Source: Desulfuromonadaceae bacterium (GTDB taxonomy: Bacteria > Desulfobacterota > Desulfuromonadia > Desulfuromonadales > SZUA-540). From it: a DNA stretch of 29,705 nucleotides. The notes beneath the pieces were generated by a model. It worked only from the letters and a program-made list of their open reading frames with translations, was not told the origin of the DNA and made no database searches. The stretch is taken from positions 1 to 29,705 of the forward strand of contig QKGY01000356.1 in NCBI GenBank assembly GCA_003250235.1, read 5' to 3'. Positions 23,560 through 29,705 of the stretch are shown piece after piece. The position numbers and the translations under genes were made by a program. The first letter of the stretch is position 1. Every line of letters begins with the position of its first letter.

Positions 23560-25754
23560 ATATTTTCAAGAAACTGATGGGAGCTTTTGGCGCATTGACC
23601 TGCATTGCGGCCATTGTCGGGTTGGTGGGGTGGTATGGTCTTCATGAAACCAACCGGGGCGTTGAAGAGCTGGCTCAGGTGCGCCTGCCGGGGATCACGT
23701 CCGTCGAAAAGCTGGCTGAATTGCAGAATGCCATCACGACCTCCGAACGCACCCTTCTCATACCCAGCGTTTCGCGGGAAATCCGCATGGCCGAACTGGA
23801 TCATTTAAAGCAGCTCTGGGCGAATGCCGAGGCGGAGTTCGGCCGGTTCGAAAAACTTCCAAAGACCGCTGAGGAACACGCCTTGTGGAAGAATTTTCTC
23901 GCCGCCTGGGAAAGGTGGAAAAAAGCGAACGTGACGGTGACGGAAATGGCGGTGCTGGTCAAGGACGACGATATCGAGCGGCTGGAGGGGATTCTGGTCA
24001 GCCGTAAACTCGATCACGTCAAATGGGTAGACAATCTCAACTTGGCCATCAGCAGCAAAAAGCTATTCACCGGCGAGTTGAATCCGGCACTCTGTGCCTT
24101 TGGCAAATGGGCAGAAGGGTTCAAACCCAACAATCCGGATATGGCCGAGGTGATGCAGGGCTTCGTCGAGCCCCACGAACGTCTTCATCGTCTCGGGGAA
24201 AAAATCAATCAATTGATCCTGTCCGGAAATCCGGTAGAAGCGCGCAAGATTTTCTCGGGAGAGGTCCGTCCTGTTTTGGCTGAGGTCGAAGAGCAGTTTG
24301 ACATGGCGCTGCTTATTATCTCTTCAGATATCGAACTGCTGCGATCCGCATCCAAAACGGCCTTTGGGGATGAGATGGTGGCATTTAATGACGCAGAGAA
24401 ACTGCTCAGCCAGCTTGTCAGCCTGAACGGAAAACTGGCGCAACAAAGCCGTGACGAGGCCTCCTCCCTGCAGAGCAAGGCCAACACCATTACCGTTGCG
24501 GCGGTCCTTTTTGGCGTACTGGCTGCCCTGGGGGCCGGTTTCTTTCTGGCCCGGAGCATTGCAACCCCGATCAAAAGTGCTGCCGACATGATCGATGAGA
24601 TCGAGCGGGGACGCTATAATAGCCGACTCAATCTGAATGGCCGCAAGGACGAAATCGGCCGGATGGCAAAAAGCATGGACGCCCTGGCGGAAAACTTCGA
24701 AAAGGTCCTGCTGGTTACCCTGAACAAGCTGGCGAATGGGGACATTTCTTTCAAGCCCAAGCCGAGGGACGATCGGGATTCCACACGGGTTGCTCTTAAA
24801 GGGGTGAGCGAGAAGCTCAATCAGGCGCTGTGGAAAGTGTTCTCCGGGGCACAACGGATCGCTGCCAGCAGCGCACAGGTTTCCGATTCGAGCCAGGCCT
24901 TGTCTCAAGGGGCAACCGAACAGGCCAGTTCGCTGGAAGAAATATCGGCGTCGATGCACGAACTGGCCACTCAGACGACCCAAAATGCCGAAAATGCCAC
25001 TTCTGCCAGCATTTTGACCCAGAAAGCCCGTCAGGGGGCGGAATCCGGCAACGAACAGATGAGCCTGATGGTCCAGGCCATGAAAGAAATCACGGGGGCG
25101 AGTCAGGATATCTCCAAAATCATCAAGGTGATCGACGAAATCGCTTTCCAGACCAATTTATTGGCCCTCAACGCGGCGGTCGAGGCGGCCCGGGCCGGTC
25201 AGCATGGCAAGGGTTTTGCGGTGGTGGCCGAAGAGGTGCGCAACCTGGCGGCACGCAGTGCCAAGGCCGCTCATGAGACGGCTCAGCTGATCGAAGGATC
25301 GGTGAAAAAGGCGGAGAACGGGGCTGTTATTGCCGACAAAACCGCTTCGGCTCTCTATGAAATCGTGCAGGATGTTGCCAAGGCCAATGATCTTGTGGCC
25401 GAGATTGCGGCCGCCAGTAATGAGCAGGCACAGGGTATTGCCCAGGTCAATCAGGGACTGGACCAGATTGACAAAGTGACACAGCAGAACACCGCCAGCG
25501 CCGAGCAAAGTGCCGCCGCGGCCCAGGAACTCTCATCGCAGGCAGCACAGCTGCGGCATATGCTCGATCGGTTTGTTCTGCGAGACGATGCTCAGGAACT
25601 TGCCGGTGAAGAGTCTGACGCTCCCGTGCCGCTCGGCTGGGATCAGATGGCTATGTCTAAACCCGGCGCTCCCGTCGTCCGCATCGATTCCTGTCGGGCT
25701 CAGGTCCCAAGCGAGGTTATAGCTCTGGACGATTACGAATTCGGTCGATATTGA
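23556..25754 (+). CDS. Methyl-accepting chemotaxis protein with CZB-like zinc motif in its periplasmic domain
   Basis: 732 residues from a GTG start with AAAGGAG upstream. TM1 about 8-28 and TM2 about 311-333 enclose a helical periplasmic sensor. Within it residues 150-215 match the chemoreceptor zinc-binding (CZB) pattern: DHVKW (H154), CAFGKW (C180) and PHERLH (H207, H211). HAMP follows TM2, then the long signalling coiled coil with the conserved tip DEIAFQTNLLALNAAVEAA. A flexible tail ends in EFGRY, which fits the xFxxY-type CheR/CheB tether. CZB domains are best known in soluble receptors, where they sense zinc or HOCl; a place between two TM segments is less usual. It is coupled to the preceding Cys-rich gene. 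Confidence 0.95.
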   Translation: MNIFKKLMGAFGALTCIAAIVGLVGWYGLHETNRGVEELAQVRLPGITSVEKLAELQNAITTSERTLLIPSVSREIRMAELDHLKQLWANAEAEFGRFEKLPKTAEEHALWKNFLAAWERWKKANVTVTEMAVLVKDDDIERLEGILVSRKLDHVKWVDNLNLAISSKKLFTGELNPALCAFGKWAEGFKPNNPDMAEVMQGFVEPHERLHRLGEKINQLILSGNPVEARKIFSGEVRPVLAEVEEQFDMALLIISSDIELLRSASKTAFGDEMVAFNDAEKLLSQLVSLNGKLAQQSRDEASSLQSKANTITVAAVLFGVLAALGAGFFLARSIATPIKSAADMIDEIERGRYNSRLNLNGRKDEIGRMAKSMDALAENFEKVLLVTLNKLANGDISFKPKPRDDRDSTRVALKGVSEKLNQALWKVFSGAQRIAASSAQVSDSSQALSQGATEQASSLEEISASMHELATQTTQNAENATSASILTQKARQGAESGNEQMSLMVQAMKEITGASQDISKIIKVIDEIAFQTNLLALNAAVEAARAGQHGKGFAVVAEEVRNLAARSAKAAHETAQLIEGSVKKAENGAVIADKTASALYEIVQDVAKANDLVAEIAAASNEQAQGIAQVNQGLDQIDKVTQQNTASAEQSAAAAQELSSQAAQLRHMLDRFVLRDDAQELAGEESDAPVPLGWDQMAMSKPGAPVVRIDSCRAQVPSEVIALDDYEFGRY

Positions 25755-25763
25755 TGATCCTGT

Positions 25764-25802
25764 CGGCCCCGGGCGATGAGACCGCTCTTTCGCCTGGGGC
25801 CG
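25764..25802 (+). terminator. Terminator hairpin after the first chemoreceptor
   Basis: Stem CGGCCCCGGGCGA (25764-25776) pairs with TCGCCTGGGGCCG (25790-25802) through one G-U pair, 13-base loop, followed by an interrupted T stretch (TTTGTTGTT). Confidence 0.75.
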
Positions 25803-25945
25803 TTTGTTGTTCCCCTTCTTTTTCTCTCCCTGTCAGAATCCAGACATTTCAAGACATTTCGTTGACTTCATCCCATCTGAAATCGTTCGGAAGCCCCGTT
25901 GGGGCTGAAAAGCGCCTTCATGGCTCCTGCTGAGCAGAAATCCTG

Positions 25946-25975
25946 TAACCATAGTTATAGCTACAACTTTGGTTA
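25946..25975. promoter_or_regulatory. 30-nt near-perfect palindrome, candidate enhancer
   Basis: Begins TAACCATAGTTATAG and ends CTACAACTTTGGTTA; 13 of 15 base pairs are symmetric around a central TAGCTA. It is centred about 155 bp upstream of the sigma-54 element at 26114. It differs from the TGTGTCATGGCACA dyads, so another regulator is implied. No T tract follows, so it is not a terminator. Confidence 0.55.
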
Positions 25976-26113
25976 TTAGACCTTTATTGCCCTGAAATTA
26001 CGAGAGATTTCACGTCAGGAGGTCTCGTCCCGTCAACTTTTGTTGCTGGGATGGAATTGATCGTCTTTTTTTATAAATCCTTTGAATCCAGTAGGTTAGA
26101 ATGTTCGGACCGT

Positions 26114-26130
26114 TTGGCACTGGTATTGCT
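26114..26130 (+). promoter_or_regulatory. Sigma-54 promoter (best match in the window)
   Basis: TTGGCACTGGTATTGCT: -24 TTGGCAC, -12 TTGCT, GG-N10-GC spacing exact (26116-17 and 26128-29). The start of transcription would be near 26141. The next intact gene is cheW, 500 bases on, after a chemoreceptor remnant. Confidence 0.75.
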
Positions 26131-26356
26131 TATTGAAGGATTTGGCCCATTTGCGGACGTTGATTTTACCTGCGGGGTTCCAAAATATTCTGTTTGTCCG
26201 TTAATCCTTTGGCTGCGACAACCGGCAGGAAGGCACTGAGAGGGCTTTGAGAAGTGTGCAAAAGGGTCTGAAGAGGGTGTCTGGCACGTTCAGGCCTCTG
26301 GAAATCGGATTCGGTGAGAAAGATCGTCGTTCAATAAACAAGGTCACCGCCTCTTC

Positions 26357-26488
26357 AATGATCAGGCGCTGAGAGCTTCCCCCGTAAGCCAAGATTTGGG
26401 CCAGATCGATCGGGCGGCTCAGCGGAATGCGGAGGATACCGAGCAGCGTGTTGCGGAGGTTGAAGAACTGGCCGGTCAGACGGCCTGA
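26357..26488 (+). pseudogene. Remnant of a chemoreceptor C-terminal signalling domain
   Basis: In one frame the bases read NDQALRASPVSQDLGQIDRA followed by AQRNAEDTEQRVAEVEELA and end at TGA 26486. This aligns residue by residue with the ends of the two intact receptors here (NEQAQGIAQVNQGLDQIDKV, TQQNTASAEQSAAAAQELS). Upstream of 26357 similarity is lost and a stop appears in frame at 26315-26317. No ribosome site or start is present. It is the tail of a deleted chemoreceptor, placed between the sigma-54 promoter and cheW. Confidence 0.72.
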
Positions 26489-26652
26489 AACAGATGCGCA
26501 AACGGTTTCATCGTCGTCGCGGAGGCTTGGGGTGTACGCGGGAGGTAACGGAAGGATGGCCGGACAGCAACCTAACCCTTGTGAATGCCTGGCGTACTCA
26601 GGGGTGTGAGGATTTCAGGGAAAGCAGATACATAGCATTGAAAGGGATGATT

Positions 26653-27165
26653 ATGGCAGAGAATAGGAGAATACAGACGTTTGAAGATACGCTGGGTGTT
26701 GAAGAGGACACTTTGCAGGGCAAGTATTTGACCTTCCAGCTGGGAGAAGAGGATTTCGGGCTGGAGATCCGATATGTGACGGAAATTATCGGCGTTCAGA
26801 GCATTACCCAGGTTCCGGATATGCCCGAATTCATTCGCGGGGTCATCAACCTGAGGGGAAAGGTCATCCCGGTCATGGATGTGCGCACCCGTTTCCACCT
26901 TCCTGCCCGCGCCTATGACGAGAGAACCTGTATTGTGGTGGTCGATGTCAGTGGATCGTCCATGGGGCTGGTGGTGGACGAAGTGAACGAAGTCTCTGAT
27001 ATCGCCAACGATCAGATCGAACCGCCACCACGGGTGGTGAAGGGGCAGGCGAGCCGCTATATCCAGGGGATGGGTAAAATAGGCGATGCCGTCAAAATTC
27101 TTCTGAACGTGGACAAACTCCTCTACGAGGAAGAACTGGCCCAGTTGGAGACGGTCAGCGCCTGA
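26653..27165 (+). CDS. cheW: Chemotaxis coupling protein CheW
   Basis: 170 residues. The start at 26653 is set by AAAGGG six bases upstream; the longer frame upstream is not family-like. CheW joins chemoreceptors to the CheA kinase. Seen here: KYLTFQLGEEDFGLEI, VTEIIGVQSITQVPDMPEFI, RGVINLRGKVIPVMDVRTRF and GLVVDEVNEV, the ordered beta-strand motifs of the family, including the conserved GxxNLRGxxxPxxD loop. An N-terminal extension of about 22 residues precedes the fold. The following chemoreceptor starts 47 bases on, so they form an operon; no cheA is in view. Confidence 0.95.
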   Translation: MAENRRIQTFEDTLGVEEDTLQGKYLTFQLGEEDFGLEIRYVTEIIGVQSITQVPDMPEFIRGVINLRGKVIPVMDVRTRFHLPARAYDERTCIVVVDVSGSSMGLVVDEVNEVSDIANDQIEPPPRVVKGQASRYIQGMGKIGDAVKILLNVDKLLYEEELAQLETVSA

Positions 27166-27212
27166 ACCGGAACGTTGCTCAGATTCTCAACAATGAAAGC
27201 AAGGAAAAGCCG

Positions 27213-29207
27213 ATGCGTCGATTGAAAATTGCCCAGAAGATATTCCTGCTCAATATTTTTGTCGGGTTGATCTTTATGCTGGTCATCGGATGGGTATATG
27301 GCCGGCTTAAGCACAACCTGTATGAAGGCCGGCAGACCGAGGTCCGTCACGCGGTCAATGCCGTTGCCGGCGTGATTGACTACTACGTCCGGCAGGCCAA
27401 CGACGGAAGCATGAGTCTGGAACAGGCGCAAACGGTGGCCAAAGGGGCTGTCGCGCAGTCCCGATACGACGGGAACAATTACTTCTGGATCAATGATTCC
27501 GAACCGAAGATGATCATGCATCCCATCAAGCCCGAGCTCGATGGCCAGGATCTTTCGCAGAACAAGGACCCGAACGGCAAGGCCCTTTTTGTCGAGATGG
27601 TCAAGGTGGTCAAGGCCCGGGGAGAAGGGGACGTCGATTATTTCTGGCCCAAGCCGGGTTTCAGCGCCCCGGTCCCCAAGGTCTCCTATGTCAAACTGAT
27701 TCCAGAATGGGGCTGGATTATCGGTAGCGGACTCTATCTGGACGATGTGGAAGCCGAGCTGAATTCAACGCTTCGCACCATTGGAGCGGTTGCTCTTGGC
27801 GTCTTTGCCGTCGTTCTGGTTCTGGTGTTCTGGGTAGCGCGCAGCATTTCGCAGCCGATCCATAACGCCATACGGGTGATCGAGAAAATCGCCCAGGGGG
27901 ATACCGATGAGCGACTGCCCATGGGGGTTGCGGTCAACTGCGGCGAAGTGCTCCAATGCGGCAAAGCCGAATGTCCGAGCCACGGCAAGGAAGATCACTG
28001 CTGGGTCACCAGCGGCTCGTACGCGACCATCAAGCATTGTCCGAAGGCTCTTGCCGGCGAAGACTGCCGGACCTGCAAACTCTACGGGGCGCGAAATGAA
28101 GCGGAAGAGCTGGGGTCCATCATCAATGCCCTAGCCAACACCCTGGCCGAGCGAGAAGCCCTGGCTATGGCGATCGCCAACGGCGATCTCACCCGCGAAG
28201 TCGAGATTGCGTCCGAGAAAGATGCTTTGGGTAAAGCTCTGCAACGGATGGTCGAGAGCCTCAGGAATATTCTTGGTCAAATACAGACGGCCGGCGAGCA
28301 GATTGCTTCGGGCAGCTCGCAGGTCTCCGATTCCAGCCAGTCTCTGTCTCAGGGCGCCACCGAGCAGGCCAGCTCGCTGGAAGAGATCACCAGCTCCATG
28401 ACGGAGCTCGGTGCCCAGACCCGACACAACGCCGAAAATGCCACCCAGGCCAATCAGCTGGCTTCCCAGGCTCGAACCGGAGCGGACAAGGGGAATGAGC
28501 AGATGCGTCAGATGGTCTCGGCGATGGCGGAGATCAACGAATCGGGGCAGAATATCTCCAAGATCATCAAGGTTATTGACGAGATCGCCTTCCAAACCAA
28601 CCTGCTGGCTCTCAATGCGGCAGTCGAGGCGGCCCGGGCCGGGCAGCACGGCAAGGGCTTTGCGGTGGTGGCCGAAGAGGTGCGCAATCTGGCGGGGCGA
28701 AGTGCCAAGGCGGCGCGCGAGACGGCCGAGCTGATCGAGGGTTCGGTGAAAAAAGCGCAGAACGGTGCCGATATTGCCGACCGCACGGCCAAGGCCCTGG
28801 ACGCCATTGTGGCGGATGTCTCCAAGGTCACCGACCTGGTTGGCGAGATTGCCGCTTCCAGCAACGAGCAGGCCCAGGGCATTGCCCAGATTAACCAGGG
28901 ACTGGCTCAGATTGACAAAGTCACCCAGCAGAATACCGCCAGTGCCGAGCAGAGTGCCGCGGCTGCCGAGCAGCTCTCCAGTCAGGCGACACAGCTCAGG
29001 CAGATGTTGAAACGCTTCAGAATTCGCGAGAAGGAAGCGCTCGTCGAGTTTTCATCCAAAGAAGTATCCACGTCCCCTTCGCCTCCGAAGGTTCTGCCTT
29101 CAGGCTGGGGAGATCGTTCAGGCACGCCAACCCCTCCGGTCAAAAAAATGGCTTCAAAGGCGCATGAGGTCATCGCTTTGGATGACAGCGAATTCGGTAG
29201 GTACTAA
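27213..29207 (+). CDS. Methyl-accepting chemotaxis protein, single Cache, with Cys-rich insert after HAMP helix 1
   Basis: 664 residues. TM1 about 11-30, periplasmic single-Cache domain about 35-185 (NYFWINDSEPKMIMHP and WGWIIGSGLYLDD are typical of sCache_2), TM2 about 190-208. After the first HAMP helix comes an insert of about 60 residues with seven cysteines (C243, C249, C254, C263, C276, C285, C288) and H262 and H275, then the second HAMP-like helix, the signalling coiled coil with tip DEIAFQTNLLALNAAVEAA, and a tail ending EFGRY. Ligands of sCache_2 receptors are often small organic acids. The cytoplasmic Cys cluster may bind metal, an Fe-S cluster or heme; this is inference. It follows cheW by 47 bases and is closed by a terminator. 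Confidence 0.95.
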   Translation: MRRLKIAQKIFLLNIFVGLIFMLVIGWVYGRLKHNLYEGRQTEVRHAVNAVAGVIDYYVRQANDGSMSLEQAQTVAKGAVAQSRYDGNNYFWINDSEPKMIMHPIKPELDGQDLSQNKDPNGKALFVEMVKVVKARGEGDVDYFWPKPGFSAPVPKVSYVKLIPEWGWIIGSGLYLDDVEAELNSTLRTIGAVALGVFAVVLVLVFWVARSISQPIHNAIRVIEKIAQGDTDERLPMGVAVNCGEVLQCGKAECPSHGKEDHCWVTSGSYATIKHCPKALAGEDCRTCKLYGARNEAEELGSIINALANTLAEREALAMAIANGDLTREVEIASEKDALGKALQRMVESLRNILGQIQTAGEQIASGSSQVSDSSQSLSQGATEQASSLEEITSSMTELGAQTRHNAENATQANQLASQARTGADKGNEQMRQMVSAMAEINESGQNISKIIKVIDEIAFQTNLLALNAAVEAARAGQHGKGFAVVAEEVRNLAGRSAKAARETAELIEGSVKKAQNGADIADRTAKALDAIVADVSKVTDLVGEIAASSNEQAQGIAQINQGLAQIDKVTQQNTASAEQSAAAAEQLSSQATQLRQMLKRFRIREKEALVEFSSKEVSTSPSPPKVLPSGWGDRSGTPTPPVKKMASKAHEVIALDDSEFGRY

Positions 29208-29220
29208 TTTGCAGAATCAC

Positions 29221-29254
29221 AAAAAAATGCCGGGTTTGAGCCCGGCATTTTTTT
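29221..29254 (+). terminator. Rho-independent terminator of cheW-chemoreceptor operon
   Basis: Stem AAAAAAATGCCGGG (29221-29234) / CCCGGCATTTTTTT (29241-29254), loop TTTGAG; the T run forms part of the stem. Confidence 0.93.
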
Positions 29255-29257
29255 GGC

Positions 29258-29271
29258 TGTGTCATGGCACA
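29258..29271. promoter_or_regulatory. Second exact copy of the enhancer dyad TGTGTCATGGCACA
   Basis: Identical to 23083-23096 and flanked by C/G, which makes the outer arms CTGTG...CACAG symmetric. A related half-site ATGACACAG lies at 29309-29317. Both are upstream of the -24/-12 element at 29402. Confidence 0.6.
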
Positions 29272-29401
29272 GATGTGTCTATCCATATGTGCGGCAAACG
29301 GGATTTTGATGACACAGAAGGCTTCGGTTGACAGGAGAGAGGGGCGTTTTGGAAGGATTGAAACCCGTTGAATTTCCCAGAAAAGAGCAAGGAAGTAAAG
29401 A

Positions 29402-29417
29402 TGGCATGAGATTTGGA
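29402..29417 (+). promoter_or_regulatory. Sigma-54-like promoter of the last gene
   Basis: TGGCATGAGATTTGGA: good -24 TGGCATG, correct spacing, -12 TTGG as at 23253. The start would be near 29428, about 115 bases before the ATG at 29542. Confidence 0.5.
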
Positions 29418-29434
29418 TAAAAACAATTCTAAAA

Positions 29435-29447
29435 GTGGTCAGACCAC
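29435..29447. promoter_or_regulatory. GntR/FadR-like operator sequence
   Basis: GTGGTCAGACCAC is a 13-bp palindrome with the TGGT-N3-ACCA core typical of FadR-subfamily operators. It lies just after the expected start of transcription, where a repressor could block. No GntR gene is in view. Confidence 0.35.
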
Positions 29448-29541
29448 ACATATAACCATTTGAATTGTCATATATTTTTTGCAGATATCGCTGGGATTAA
29501 ATTTAGGCCCATGGGCCCGTGTGAGCCTTTTGGGAGTCGTT

Positions 29542-29705
29542 ATGAAAATCCAGACAAAATTCATCCTTCCTGTTACCGCGCTGTTTGTTGTATTCGCCGT
29601 TGTGTGCTTTGCGGCGGTGTCCATGATGATGGGCGGGTTGGTGAAAGCCCAGAAAGAAAGGATAGAGACCTTTGCCATGCAGTCTCTGGCCGCCAGGGCC
29701 GATGA
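29542..29705 (+). CDS. Start of a membrane sensor protein (3' end outside window)
   Basis: The first 54 codons read MKIQTKFILPVTALFVVFAV followed by a hydrophobic stretch to about residue 31 and a charged region KAQKERIETFAMQSLAARAD. GGGAG precedes the ATG. The short basic start, one TM and a helical periplasmic start are typical of chemoreceptors and sensor kinases; the context favours a chemoreceptor. The class cannot be fixed from the part seen. Confidence 0.7.
   Translation, partial: MKIQTKFILPVTALFVVFAVVCFAAVSMMMGGLVKAQKERIETFAMQSLAARAD

Larger units (their letters stand above)
25803..26356. other. Long non-coding stretch with regulatory sites
   Basis: About 550 bp without a supportable ORF. 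It contains a hairpin AGCCCC/GGGGCT near 25892-25906, a 30-nt palindrome and a sigma-54 promoter (both listed separately), and a lone -24 box TGGCACG (26282-26288) without a -12. The stretch between the promoter and the chemoreceptor remnant probably held the front of a gene now lost. Confidence 0.45.

Noticed and set aside
26282..26296. Second sigma-54 promoter TGGCACGTTCAGGCC
   Set aside because: The -24 box is perfect, but no TTGC or TTGG stands at -12, so the element is incomplete.
26201..26392. 63-residue minus-strand ORF before cheW
   Set aside because: No ribosome site and it runs antisense to the chemoreceptor remnant.
29506..29517. GGCCCATGGGCC palindrome in the leader of the last gene
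   Set aside because: A short GC palindrome without a T tract or repeats elsewhere; may be chance.
1..29705. CRISPR arrays, insertion sequences, integrase sites
   Set aside because: No regularly spaced repeats, transposase motifs or attachment-site duplications were seen by eye on either strand.

Overview
The window reads as chromosomal DNA of a Desulfuromonadales-type bacterium (Desulfuromonas/Pelobacter/Geobacter relatives). This is inferred from gene content, not from a marker gene. The supporting traits are a dense set of two-component and chemoreceptor genes, candidate sigma-54 promoters, a Cys-rich Mrp/NBP35 ATPase, DsrE-like, YkgJ and ferredoxin genes, and moderately high GC. No phage, transposase, CRISPR array or plasmid gene was seen.

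Layout. 1-1750: 3' part of a GAF sensor kinase, tRNA-Ala(CGC) with its own strong promoter and terminator, and a small conserved ORF broken by a 7-bp tandem duplication. 1996-6990: the mrp ATPase, then on the minus strand sbcDC (DNA-end nuclease) and a 58-residue zinc-ribbon protein. 7184-10742: a YkgJ-type cysteine-cluster protein, a membrane protein of unknown function, and a translationally coupled pair made of a multi-TM coiled-coil membrane protein and a VWA lipoprotein. 11142-14554: a BioD-like/DRTGG protein, then a minus-strand operon of a Cache-HAMP-PAS-GGDEF diguanylate cyclase and a DsrE-like protein. 14898-17251: a frameshifted ferritin-like gene, a membrane-anchored zinc-ribbon protein, rsmE and an unusual small ferredoxin. 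17703-19169: a MinD/FlhG-like ATPase followed by a J-like/RodZ-type HTH protein. 19452-29705: a signalling region with a hybrid kinase whose receiver domain is frameshifted, an NtrC-family regulator, a small Cys-rich protein coupled to a chemoreceptor, a decayed chemoreceptor tail, cheW, a second chemoreceptor with a Cys-rich insert, and the start of another membrane sensor.

How the parts may work together. A dyad of the form TGTGTCATGGCACA occurs twice exactly (23083 and 29258) and once at 13/14 in the opposite orientation (16256). A cluster of related half-sites lies before the kinase gene (19278-19325). Each of the three good copies lies about 145-190 bp upstream of a -24/-12 (sigma-54-like) element that points at a gene: the TM/zinc-ribbon gene, the Cys-rich gene plus chemoreceptor, and the terminal sensor. 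Since an NtrC-family activator is encoded in the middle of these sites, I propose that it binds the dyads and controls this local regulon. The best sigma-54 element in the window (26114-26130) has a different 30-nt palindrome upstream and leads into a chemoreceptor remnant, cheW and a chemoreceptor.

The window also shows several broken genes: a 7-bp duplication, two apparent small deletions that shift frame, and one large internal loss. Either the strain is undergoing local decay or the assembly has small indel errors; reads are needed to tell which.
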